Origin: Gymnorhina tibicen | Lineage: Eukaryota > Chordata > Aves > Passeriformes > Artamidae | DNA: 64,000 bases | Reading direction: 5' to 3' | Assembly (NCBI GenBank): GCA_013399875.1 | Contig: VXAZ01010877.1 | Span: 310,001-374,000 of the forward strand | In this document: positions 1 to 12,405 of the stretch, piece after piece | How the letters are laid out: every line of letters starts with the position of its first letter | Numbering within the stretch: the first letter of the stretch is position 1 | Made by a program: the position numbers and the translations under genes | The notes under the pieces: model-generated | The model's database searches: none | The model's input: only the letters and a program-made list of their open reading frames with translations | What the model was told of the DNA's origin: nothing

Positions 1-490
1 TTCTACATTAAAACTAGTTTGGAACTACATGTTTTGTGTGCCTTCATCCAAGTTTTCCTTTTTTCTTCAGGCTGAGCACATGAAAAAGATATGTGAATGC
101 TTCACCTGGCAACCAGCTTGCAGCCCCAGCTCAAGGATCCACTCTGACTTCATTAGGACTTCAAAGGAAAATGCTACACAGCTCTGTTGCACAAATGCTG
201 TGGAGTGCTGAAAGGCAGCAGTGAAGAGGTTAAAGATACACTAACATGGTCCAGGTTTCTACTTAGTACCTGAATTTGAAAGCAAGAAGGCTTGGAAGAA
301 GCATAAGGGAGAAGGGATGGATTCTGGAGGTGAAAGGGAAAATAATTTTCTTTAGGTCAACATAGCAAATGTTTACAAAGAATTTGTTTTACACCCCAAA
401 TGGCTAAGGTTATATTAACTGGCTTGGAGTGTCCCACAAATATGTTCTTCCCCCAAGAAAGACATTTCCTGGGGCTGGGGGAGTGCAGGA

Positions 491-517
491 GGGAGGGGAG
501 AAGGCGGGAGAATGGGG
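491..517 (+). other. Putative G-quadruplex tract
   Basis: Four guanine runs (491-493, 495-498, 506-508, 514-517) are separated by loops of 1, 7 and 5 bases, which fits the usual G3+N1-7 rule. Two more G-runs (about 472-482) lie just upstream. The pattern is seen directly. Whether it folds in vivo, and any regulatory role, is unknown. Confidence 0.5.
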
Positions 518-1900
518 ATATTCGATGTATTGCGGTATGTCTGGAATCCTCTTATCTAGCAAGACTGAGAACACCTGGACAACACTTGTCTTCCTCCCCC
601 ACCCACCTGTGCAAATTGCTAAGCACACTGAAGCTCAAAGCACTGCACTATACGCCAGTTACATCACAGAGATCCATTGTGACTTCTCCGTACATCAAAG
701 AAAAGTCACTGCACATCTTCACACAAGTACTGAGGGAGGCAGTTGTGAAGGGGTTAAAAGATCAAGTTCTGCTATAAAGATAACAGGAACTGGAGAACAT
801 GCAGCAGATGTTCCATGTGGAGACACTTAAGTTTACAGTCCCACCTGTGTCCATTTAATACCTCTAAAAGCAATCTCCTGTTCATTTGTGAGGGAGAAGA
901 GAAAATCGATGTTCCAATCTCACCATCTTTTCACAACATCCGCATCCCACACTGAGGAAAGGGAGGAGGGGATGGGATGAGCAAGACAAGAGGGCTGAAG
1001 CTGAGATTTAAGGATGGGAATATACCGAGATTTACACAAACACACATCCCCCATGTGGAAAGTCAGCCATTCTTTTATGTGCAAGGGAACTCATGCTCTG
1101 TGCTGGGGAGCAGCAGCCCAACATTAATGTCAGCATTTAGAATGTCTTAAGAGCAGCACAAACAGTAACTAGTCATGTCACAGAGTTTTACACCCTTCTT
1201 TTTGTTTCCTGTGTTCCTTCCTGCTCACATTCTTACATCCCTTCCAAACAAACCAAATGTATTTCATTACATGTGTTGAATAACTTCAAAGAAAATAATT
1301 ATGTTACAATTTTATGGAAATATGCAACCAGACAGATAAAGGCTGAGGCTGAGTATGGTCCATTGCACTATCAGACACCAGAGGGTCCACGTGGGAGAGG
1401 CTTGGGAAAGTACCACGGTAGTATTTTATTTCCATATACTTGTCCATGGTTCAAATAGATCTGGAGCTAGCAGAAAAAAAACATCCGGTTACACAGAGCT
1501 GTGGGTTTGTTTCCATTCATCCTGCACTAAGGAGATGAAAACATAGCCTGTAGGTTGTATGCAGGGACACTGGATATAAAATCCTGCTTCCTTTTCCTAA
1601 ACTTGTTGGTTACAAAGAAAAGGTCCCAAGCGTGACTCCACAGAGCTGATACATGCCTACATACATACATGCGTACCCATGATCATTGGCATCCTGAAAT
1701 ATTCCCAGGGTGATGAATATGCCCAAATAAATTTCTGCATCACTGCTGGTTGCTTTCAACAAGCAGCAGGGAAGAGGCAGAAATGCATGTCTCAAAGAAC
1801 CAAAATGAAGAGTTGGTGGAATGAGGGTAATGTGGAGCTTGAGAGTTGTGATCTTAAAAGGGAGCAAATTGTTCAGCTGAGTGATGCTGATCTCTCTGTG

Positions 1901-1923
1901 AACTTCCACTGACATCACTGGGA
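1901..1923. repeat. Short relic of an old dispersed motif (cattgacttcaatggg type)
   Basis: The bases 'cttccactgacatcactggg' resemble a motif of the form 'cttccattgacttcaatggg' that recurs in this window at 12741, 22755, 29569, 29905 and 37360. I believe such motifs are widespread in bird, turtle and crocodilian DNA, but I do not assign a family name. This copy is short and degraded, so a chance match is possible. Confidence 0.3.
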
Positions 1924-4900
1924 TACTGTTGTGCTGGAAAGTATGCAATTCGTGTATTTATACTGTGACCCACGAACCATAATTTAACATGGAATTCAAC
2001 CCTCTGTGCTTAAATGACTTTGACACCCCGAGGCTACAGCAAATCAAAGAACAAAACAACTACTGTCTCCTCAGGCAGGCACGGTTCTTAAAAATATAAC
2101 GTTACACAGAAAACAAAGGTAGAATAGTTTCATAACTATGTACAACACACCTTAGCGCCTTGTCTTATGCCAGATGTCTCCTCACTTCTGGCTATCTGCC
2201 ATTTGCACCAATCTCCCATTTCAGGTCTTGGCACAACCCAAGTCACTCCTCCTGGTGACCTATCTGAAGGAGGAGTTAAAACCAAGCTGGAGGGTAACCA
2301 TGAGGTACCTGCTTGCAAAGGAGAGTGCCTCTCTAGCCAGCACTCCAGAAGTATTTTTTCTGTTTCTAGCTTTGCTACGTGCATGACAATGGATTGTGTG
2401 TTTGCACTTTTACCTCAGTTTACCTACCTTCTGTTTTTTCCCCTCATGCAACCATCACTTAAAACACTTAAAATGTTTCATGTTGAAAAGCTGGGATTTT
2501 GGCATCACAGGAAGGTTTTAGCATAGCAATTGTTGCTCAAGACCTGAGGTTGCAGAGAGCTTCTAGCAAACAAGAACACCTCTGGCTTTGCACAGCTAGG
2601 TGCACATACAAACAAATACACAGGACTGCATAGGTACAAGATACCTTGTTGTCAAGTGCAGCATTACTCTACTTAAGGACAGCTTGGCACAGTAGTTGCA
2701 ACACTTTATTAATATAGTTTCTTCAAAGTTCATATCATAGAGTAACTGGCTGCTGCCCTCTCCCCCCAAATCAGGCACATCTTCTGGAAATACTTGTGCG
2801 TCTGAAAGGATACACCATTCACAGTGAAGTATTTGCAGAGTTCAAAGCTCACCAGTGGAGACCAACTTCTGGTTCAACACTAACAACTGCAGCTCTGACT
2901 CTGAGAGCAGGCAACAACCTCATCTTACAGCTGCCACCTGCATAAGGATTCCAGCAGTAGAACCCCATGGGTTCACTTTCACATCCAGAAACCTGATGAA
3001 GTCAGGAAGGCACAGTCATTTCTTATTTCAGATGAGCTGCCTCGAGAGCTCACAACATGATCCTTAAAAATGTAGCTGGGAAGCACTGGGAAATTCCATT
3101 TGTTTCTAGAAGGCACTACCCATGATGAACTGCTGCTGCACCTGGCCACAGTGAGGTCCTACAAAAGATGAAGAGGTGGGTTTATTTTTTCCCCCATTAC
3201 TTTCCTCCATGCTAGCTTGCTCTATGTTATCAGTAAGCTTGCTGGCTGGGATGAGACCTTCCAGACATCTTGTAGGCAGCTCTAGGGCTGTACTGATTGC
3301 TTGTTTGGGTACAGGAGACTTCTGCAGCTCCATGAGAGCACACTGGCTTTCCTGGTAGCCTGACCAAGCCTCCTGTTGCCCCCAGTTCCATCTTCAGAAT
3401 CAATAATTTCAGTCTCTTACTGTTTCTGTTGTATAGCTATAACTTCCCTTTGTTTATTTTGCCTGTAATCCCATTTTTCTCCCCTACCAGGCCCAGTGTC
3501 TTAAACTAGGGAGTGTTGCCAAGGGTCTGAGCCTGTATATTAGAGAAAAGCTTTTTGCACTGCACTGTCCCTGGGGAAGGGTGGAGGTGTGGGCTCCAGC
3601 CACCTTCCCCCACACCCCTCCATCGCCTCACAGGAGCCTAAGGGGCCCATCTCCACCTGTTCACTGTTTAAACCATTACTGGCCCTATCCATTCTTCCCA
3701 CCTTGTTCGAAAGGATTTTAGTAATGTAGAGTGCTAGCAGGCTATCTGCTTATTAACCCTTTAGGGTGGAGAGACAGACCTCTGGAGGGCCAGGGTGAGA
3801 GCTGAGATGGTATCTCCAGAAGCTCCTTGCAGCAGGGTTTGTTTCCCTGCTTGCACCCACCTCTTCAGTGGCGCTGGTGCCCTGTGGACTGTACCATGCA
3901 CTGGGACAGGCAAGAGATCAGTGGTGGCCTGAAGAGCTAAGGGGTTCTTAGGGAGTCAAAGCACCTGGACAGGACTGCCATGAATAACACATTTTCCCAC
4001 TAATAGCTGCCTGGATTTAACAGAAACCTCCTCAAGCCCTCTCCACATACTAGTCCATCTCTTTTGACTCCGATGTCATGCCCAGTAGGTCTCTATTAGA
4101 GAGAGCAATGAATCTTCCGAGGTTGAAATCCTCCTGCTTGGTTCCTATTCACAGTACTTTTTTTCTGCTAAGAATAGCCCTGTGAGCACCAGTTGTCAGG
4201 TGGTTACTCTCTGAGGCCTGGACTGCACTCACTGAAACTTCCAGGTTTGGGACCTACTTCACAGAGTCCTTTGGTGCTTTGTCTTTAAAGACCATACCCT
4301 TCCCCCTCCCCCTTTTTCACTGACTTGCTCCTCCTGCCGTGCAGGTTACCATGGAAAACATTCTTAATTTGCTCTATATCTGATACTTATTTATATTTTC
4401 TTCTCGATTACTGTTAGCCAAGAAATAATTCTCTGCCGTATCTACAACTGAAACCAGAAAAAAGCAGAGAGCAGAGGCCACAGTTTCAGGACTGTGAAGG
4501 GTTTTCTCTTGCTTTTTCTTTGCTGTGGTTATTATTTTTCCATTTTTTAAGATGAATAAAGATTACTGCAGCACTGAATTAAAACCTTTGCTATAGTGTA
4601 AAATGTTGGGGTTTTTAAAAGTAGACAAAACTTACTAAATGCTTTTTAAAAAGTTTTCCCACTGACCACAAATGGAAACTCTTTTGAGTTCTCTGGTAAA
4701 ATCTTGGGCTTTTGATGTTGATCAGAAGGGGTCCTTTGATGCCTCTTGTTTATTGTTGAGAAGAAGCAGAACGGAAGGAAGCGGAATTTCTCAATATACT
4801 CCTGTTTATATTCCTGTTTTCTTTTGGGACGATATTTGCAAAATTTCAAGTAGATTAACTCGTTACCTCAAAGCAGAGGTACTCTGCAAGCAAGAAGAGA

Positions 4901-7900
4901 GCAAGAGGACTCTGCTGAATGAGTCCAATTTTATGCCCAGTTTTGCTGCCTAGACTTGCACTGAAGAGAGGTAAATTTATGGATGGTGGAGAATGTAGTG
5001 GTTAGCTTTGCTGAGTGCAAAGGCAGTCTCAGAGGTAGTATGGATGCCCACACAACGGTGGTTGCATACTTGCATGTAGCATCTAGTACATTAATTACAG
5101 TTTTGCCAGCATCCTGCAACATAGACAGAACTTCTCTGACCCTCTAAGGTTAAAATAAATATTGATTGCCTCTGGCAGTCCAGCATTTACAAAATCAAAT
5201 GCATGTGTTCTATATATGTAGTGCTACACATGTACCACTGTTCTATAAAAGTGCATCTGTGCCTTATCTTGGATCGGATGTCATCATCATCTTTGTATGG
5301 CATTTACTGGCAGGATACCATTAGAAATTAAGAAAACATACACTTATTACTGCCCAGCATTTATCTCCATATTGCTAATAAAAACCAGATCTGTAACATC
5401 TGAATCCCCTTAAAATAGTATGAACTAGCATATGACCAAGTTGCTGGTTACCAGGCTGACCAGGCTGCTGTTGTCTGCTCTTTTACAGCCGACCTTACCT
5501 GGCATACCATGTGCCAGTGATTCACTCAATTTGCATGCTAGAAGGCAGAAGGAGTCTGAAGTGGTAATTAGGCTTTCCATTGCCTTGCAAGTTTTATTAC
5601 TGTAGATATCCAGAATCTGATTCTCTCTGCAGGTTAACAATGTGCTGGGCAGAGTCGTTAATTTCAACAAAGGTGCAGATTTACACTTGTAAAGGAGAAG
5701 AGGACTGATGCTGTCAGTGGTAATGATAGAGACAGAAGAAAGGTAAACCTTTATTCTCCAACTGACTCCAGAAAACTGCAGCTCTAAATGTATAGTCTAG
5801 ACCTGAGATTGCAGTGGTTTATGGTCGTGTAAATTTGCTTAAATAGTTAAAACAGACTCTGCCAAGAAAACAAGATGCATAAAACACCTTATCCTGTTTC
5901 CCAAGATGACTGGGATGTCTTTCCTATTGGTGCTGTCCGTTTGCTTGAAATAAAAAACAAACTTGGAACAGCTAACCAGGAGAGAGAGTAGCCCAATGGG
6001 GATACCTTTTCTTTCAGTTTAGATAAATATGTAAAATGGGCTCCTATGAGATGAGGTAATAATTAGTCTTACTCTACTTGCTAAGTATTCATTGTTTCCT
6101 CCTTCCTGCATGCTAGAGCAACTGGAAGGTACAGAGGAGAGTTGACTGGGACACTAAGGGAAAGATCACTATCACTCACTTCAGGGGTTTTGAGATGTGT
6201 ATCTATTCTACCTGCTGTGAACTTTTGTTTGCTGAGAATATTACCTGCAGCAGAGGCATTTCTTCAGATGTTAGAGAAACTAGGACTAAATCTAGTTTAC
6301 AAAGACAAGAAGAATGCCAGGACCTACCATGGAATGGAATCTCCTAGCAGAATGTATTCACTCATATTTGACAGGAAATTTTAGTAACTAAATTTATATT
6401 GGTGGACATAGCAAATACATAAGAAGTGAAGGTATTTTCCCGGGTTTTTTGGCAGCATGTTTCTGTGATAGGTAAACATTCAAATATACATGAAGGACAT
6501 CCATAAGTAATAATTAAGGACAAAAGACTAAGATGAGATCTCAAATTCTCTAAGCAGTGGAAATACAACAAACAGAGCGCATAGTGACAAACACAGCTCA
6601 GTTACTCCCATCCTGCAGTACTTTGCATCTCTAGTAGCTCAGTCAAATTGTACAAATACCCTTAAGCAATGGTACAGTACTGGCCACTTTAATGTCTGAT
6701 TGATGTCTGTGGAATAAGTATTTGTCTTATAGCTACTGAGACAGTGTGTATAGAAGTATAGCTGATTTTCAAGTGTAGCAAAGTCTAGTTTTGAAATGAG
6801 TAGCTAAATCTTCACATTTATAGATCCAGGCAGTACAAATGCCATTTTTTGAGATTCATATGGAATTCTCTGCAGCAGCAACTATATGATAGTTATCAGA
6901 ATATCGTGAGCTTAAATTTATTTGAAACTAGGCTATTTGGTCACTTTAACCTATTTTGATTTAATTTCCATCCTTTTATATCCCTCCGAATGAAACATTG
7001 GTAGCTGATGGATCCAAATACTGGCTTTTTTCAGCTTGTTCTTTCTCTGGTAGGAGCAACTTGTAGTCACTGAGTGGTTTGACAATCAAAGATGCTTCTT
7101 CCTCATTTTTTGTAAAAGATATTTCAGTGTTAGCGTCATGTTGATTTGACCTGGATTGTTTTACTGTTGTAGGGTCACTTTTTTCAGCCTCAGATAAGAA
7201 TTTGATAATAAATTGACAGTGGTGGGGCAAATTCATTCACTCCAAATCCAGAAAAATGAGAACTGTAATAGGCCTCTTTTACTTCTAAGGTTAATACCAT
7301 TACTGACCAGCTATGGAGTCTGTCCCTGTTTTCCTCCTTTGTTTTTTCCTCCCTGGAGCCACCTTTCCAGATGAAACTCAACACTTCTAATATACCTTAG
7401 AGTGCATCTTCAAGGCCAAAGATTTTGGACAAAAGGATATGATACATATAAATTGAACAGATTACCACCAAAGAAAAGCAGATGGTGCCAACATAGCACA
7501 GGTAAACTTTGGGTCGACAAGAATGCTGCTAACACATTTAATAAAATATCAATTGAGTTTATGTCAGTTGACATCTTAGATCTAAAAATCTCCCAGCAAA
7601 TAAATTCTTTTTATCACAAAGAAATTACTTCATTGGCTTTGCTCAGCCTTTGGTTGGGGGGAAAAAATCATTACTGAGTTTGATTTTCTTAAGAAGAACT
7701 AAGTTAAAGAGGCAGAATTTGGGAATATACATTCAAACTGATGGAAGACTGAGGCTTTTGCTTCATAAGACAGTTTGCATATCTGTTCATTGACATCATG
7801 TTTGTTTTACCTGTTCTTTGCACCGAGACACAATAGTGTAATTGAAATATTGAGAAAGCAGCTGAGGCAGATTATGGAGCAGGCATTAAAAGCTGTTACT

Positions 7901-8823
7901 TTTTAATGAAATAAGCAATAGAGAGCTTAAGATATAAGCTGTTAGTAGGTGCCAGAATACTAGTGAGATTCTTTTCTTAGACAGACAGAGATTTTTTTCT
8001 TAGAGAAAGATAATTGACATACTAGTGGGAGAATAAAATCTAACTTGGAAAAATGTAAGTTAATACACTCCATGCAACAAAAACATTAAATGGAACTTTT
8101 TGTCTGTGTGGGTCTGTTTTGGGTTTTTTTTTTATCCTTCATTTCTGTTTTAGCTAAAAAAGAAAGGATGCAGTAAACTAGTCCAATCGGTTTGGTAAAA
8201 CATGAAAATTAGCAGAGGAATTTGAACACAATAAAGTATTGAAAGAGCAAAGATAAATGTACCAGTCCAAAAGAAAAATAGTTTTATACACTGTCAGGAT
8301 ATGAAATGGCTTGGATATACTGAGAAACAGCTGATCAGATAAATGTGATATTTTCTTCAAAAGTTGAAAGATAAAGTTTCCCAAAATGAAACTCAAGTGT
8401 CTAAAACTGCTACTACACATGGACATTCAACTAACATGAAAGCCCTAAAAAGCTAACATAAGAACATTCAGTGACAGGTAATAATTTGCCTATTTTTCCA
8501 CCTTACTAATTAAAGCAGTTATTTCACTCTGAAACAGTTTTATTAGAACAAAATATCTTCTGCATAGCTGTATTTCTGTTTTGCATTTTTCTTCAGGCCT
8601 CTTCCCTATCGAGGCAGAAAAACAATACTATAAAATGCCTTTTGAAGAAGTTTTACCACAGATAGTGTTCATATGGAAATGGAGAGTATGAATAAAGAGA
8701 TGGCAATGACAGGAGGTGCAATCACATGATCACAGGGTAATTTGGGTGAGAATGTCCCGTCCAAACTCTTGCTCAAAACAGGATAAACTCAAAGGTCAGA
8801 TCAGAGAGTGCTGTATTTTTTTC

Positions 8824-9235
8824 CAGTTGGCTCTTGAAAATCTTCAAGAGAGAGCACAGGTTCTCTGGGCAACCTGTTCCACCTGTTCACCTCTCCACCT
8901 GTTGTCCTTATATCCAGTTTCTCCTTATATGCTGTTTGTTTCAGTGTGTGCCTGTTGCCCACAATCTCCCACCACACACCACTATAAAGAGCCTGGTTCC
9001 TGTTGGCCCAATATTTCAGCATGGCTAGTTCCCTCTGAAAGATGTCCCTGCCCTTCAGCATACTGACTGATACCCCCAGTTTGGTGCCATCTGCAAGCTG
9101 GATGAAGGTATAGCCTTTCACTTCCTCCGTGCCTCTGACAGTGACATTAAAAAGGACAGGTCCCAAAACACTTGTAACTAGCCTTCAGGTAGAGTACAAC
9201 CCATTAACCACTCCTCTCGGAGCATAATGATCCAA
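8824..9235 (-). mobile_element. CR1 LINE fragment, ORF2 C-terminal part, decayed
   Basis: Read on the minus strand, the fragment carries a CR1 reverse-transcriptase block 'LGPVLFN' followed by 'LADGTKLG', the counterpart of the family's 'ADDTKLG' catalytic motif, with the second Asp replaced by Gly. It then shows a C-terminal part with 'RWNRLPREPVLSLEDF', equivalent to the family 'HWNRLPREVVESPSLE'. Upstream of LGPVLFN a 'VVNGLYST' block is followed by a stop codon where the family has Trp, and the usual 'GVPQG' segment is missing. The sequence between the two domains is much shorter than in full CR1, so there is a large internal deletion, and the terminal 3' octamers are absent. This is a dead, 5'-truncated and internally deleted copy. 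The right boundary is uncertain by about 70 bp. Confidence 0.85.
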
Positions 9236-12200
9236 TGCTGAAGAATATTGCCCCATTCTGATATATTCTGACCTAGGTGGTTCTGAAAACAAGGTGACTT
9301 CTTTAAAATAAAATAATTCTAGTGGTAATCTGAATGGGGAAAAAATTCTTGGTCTATTCTTGTCCTGGAAACATTTTAAAAGGAATTCTTTCAAACAGTG
9401 TTCTTGCTAGCAGGATGTATCTCTGGCCAGCATATACAGAGATGGTCTGTGTTATAAATGATTTTACAGAACAGCACTGTTGAGCTGAGAAACTTGATCT
9501 GGCATTCTGGTAGCTAGATCCTTCCAGCACAAGTATAAAAATGGCTAAAATTGTCAGCATCGAACTGTATAAAGCATCACCAGCAAGTTCTTGTAGAATA
9601 CATGCTACAGCCATTTGTCCAAGGGAAATAAATGATTCTAACATGTAATATAAATATTTTATACCAAAGTAACTACCACTATTTTTGCTAACATGCACTC
9701 TGGTCCCAGAAAGTTCCATAGCATTTAAACCAACAAGATTTGGTTTTTCAGCCAAGTTCAATCAAATTTGCTGCAAAATACTTCTATTTTGCAAGTGATT
9801 GTAAGAAGAATAAATGCTGCAGAAGAATACAATTGTAGAAAAATGAACTTGTATCAACTGTTACTTCTCAAAAGCCATAGTTTTCCCCTCTCTTTGTAAT
9901 TTTTCTCAAAATTCTCTGCTTTAAGTCCACAGTGACCTTTATGTAGAGAAAAATTTCTCTTTCTTTCTGATTTCCATAAGACAACAAAGATGTAGCAGGA
10001 TGTTGAAAAGATGGGCAGAATGCATGACTTCTTAGAACAGTGAATTTCCTAAGTGAAAAACTTCAGCTTTCCTCACTTTTTTCTCTAAATGAAAAAAACA
10101 TATTTTCTTTGATTGGATTCATATGTATGTAGTCCTGTAAAAAAATAAATTAAGATGATGCATGGCTTGCTGTTAGAATGACAGACTAGTGCCAGAAGAC
10201 AACCAATTGCCTTTTATACTCACTTCACCTGGAAATATCAGCATGACTTTTTAAGTAAAGTGAGTTGTCATATTGTATTAAATTGATACTGATCTCAAAA
10301 AAAAAAAGAAAGTAGTCTTCAGAATCTGCTGACTGGATTACATCTCTGTTGTCCATAGAAGTTGTTTAAGCAGCTTCAGCTCCCAAATTATATCACCATT
10401 TCAGAAACTGAAGTGGATCCAAAACCTTGACACAAGGCTGGTAAATGTATTTTTCCATGATATTTTTATTTAACTGATTGAAGTGGCTAGGAGTCATTCA
10501 TATCAACAGTGAAGAAGCGTGTCTTCGGTATAGTGACAACAAAGAAATATTTAACTGAACAAAATAAATTACAGGTTTAGAAAAAAAATTGAAGGTTCTT
10601 ACCTTTACCTCTATATTTCTTACCACTCTTGTGGTATCCAGGTAGCCATGTATTGAGAAACACTTTTAGGAAGCTGAGTTGGTTTTGGCCATCTAAGCAG
10701 CTTACAGAATCAGTTTAGGAGAGCTTTCTATTTATCAAAAAACAGTTTTGAAAAACATTTTCATAGTCAATACATAAATAAATACACTCCTAATTAAAAT
10801 AAATCTATAAGTATTTGTAAAAGAAGTACATTATGCTTAAGCAGCTGACTATCTTACAAATAGAATATTTAACAATGTTAAAAGTGCTGCATGAACCCAC
10901 TCTGAAGATTACTTCACACAGCCAGTATAAACATCACATGAAGAAAACAGTTCCTCTGCAATGAACAGTCAGATAAAATGTCATCTCCTAATATTTTGTT
11001 AAACTTTAATATTTTTTTCATGAAAAAAGGTGTTTGTCTATCAGGCTTTTGGTCTTTCTTATGGCATTTCTTAGATTCACAGACTCCATTTGGCTAAGGC
11101 ACTTTGGACTGTTATTATGTGTCTCTTGCAGAAAGAAATAAACACCCAGCATTAAACTAACAAAAAGGGTTTTTAAAATATGAAGATATCTTTCACAGTA
11201 TCTGAAAACTTTGTTGCACAGTGGAGAAAGTATTGGATCTATGTCTGGCTGGATTATTTCAACGTTAAGAATCAAATAGTTTTTTCAAACTATTCCTTTA
11301 TTTCTCCTTGTTCTTTTCTCAGTTAATGAGAAGGATATTTTTGGGGTTTTTTCCTTAGAGGCACTGAATCAGTGTTTAAATTCATTTTGGTTTGTGTGGA
11401 AGTACAATATATATTAAGTGATATGATACTAATGATCTGCTTTTTAGTATGTAATGATTTTGGAAGACCAGGGGTATAATAAATATCAGCCTAAGGAGGA
11501 AGATTTATTTTTCTGTCTCTGATCTCTATCACTGTAATTCTGCTAAAATACAGAAAGAGCGAAAATTTATTCTGGCTAAAATTGGAAAAGATTAAACTTG
11601 CTACTGTGGCAAGTTTGTTTTCCCTCAAAATATTCAAAAGATAATGACATGTATTTGCTGAAATTGCTCTGAAACAGACGGGGCAGAAAAAAATACCTGA
11701 AAAAAGAGTAATAGGAAATGAAAAGGGAAAGAGAAGTATGAGATACTAACAAAAATGTTATTTTACTTTCAACAGTTTTTTTTTTTTTAAACCCTTGAAG
11801 AAAATCTGGTCTAGCAGTTGACAACTAACGTGCAATAACTGAACTGTATTCATCTGCTCTTGAGATGTTACTAAAGGGAAAAGACTGTTGCCAATCCTCA
11901 CATGAGGATACTCATAAACAAACCGGGTCATGCCAAGGAGTGATGATGTAACTTTGATTCCCCATAATTTCAGAGAACACCATGGCACCAGAGCTCATTC
12001 TCTTCAGCCCAGCTTTCAGTGCCTGATGGTGTGAGGTCATCTGTGGCTCCCTTTGTCGTGGCTGGAGAAAGACTGTGACCTCCAGAGGGTAATCAAGGTC
12101 TCCATAGTGAGATTTTTGTCTCCCTCTCTCTATTGATTATGGAGGTCATCTGACACAACTGTATTCCTAACTGAGGCACCTCATGGTTTCTACATATGTA

Positions 12201-12280
12201 ATAAAACAGAAGTTACGCCTGTACTATCAATGTTGAACAAAAGAGACAGCCACAGATTAGAAAGAAAAATTAACATTATA
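9236..12280. other. Gene-free non-coding stretch
   Basis: AT-rich sequence without a recognisable gene. A 135-codon minus-strand frame at 9354-9761 abuts the CR1 copy, but its translation resembles neither CR1 nor any other family I know. Several A-rich and T-rich runs occur (for example near 10300 and 11780). Nothing else is supported. Confidence 0.65.
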
Positions 12281-12362
12281 AGGAAGAAAGAAGGAAGGAA
12301 AGAAGGAAAGAAGGAAAGAAGGAAAGAAAGAAGAAAGGAAAGGAAAGAAGGAAAGAAAGAAA

Positions 12363-12394
<32 letters not shown>

Positions 12395-12405
12395 AGAAGG
12401 AAAGG
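12281..12405 (+). repeat. Purine microsatellite, (GGAA/GAAA)n
   Basis: An almost uninterrupted purine run of about 125 bases. The left half mixes 'aagg' and 'aaag' units and the right half is a purer 'gaaa' array. Translations across it give Lys/Arg/Glu-rich or Phe/Ser/Leu-rich frames that are artefacts of the repeat. Long homopurine tracts of this kind can form triplex DNA and are polymorphic in length. Confidence 0.95.

Larger units (their letters stand above)
1..8823. other. Gene-free non-coding stretch
   Basis: No recognisable coding exon, RNA gene or clear mobile element is seen here. The longest open frames (125 and 133 codons near 400-830) overlap on the same strand in different frames, lack any family resemblance and span a G-rich tract, so they look like chance openings. 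Base composition is mostly AT-rich, with a somewhat GC-richer part around 3480-4330 that shows no repeat signature I can name. Likely intergenic or intronic DNA. Splice-like and polyadenylation-like words occur at the frequency expected by chance and are not called. Confidence 0.7.

Noticed and set aside
400..830. Overlapping 125- and 133-codon plus-strand frames
   Set aside because: Two same-strand frames open over the same G/C-rich segment, no family resemblance; chance openings.
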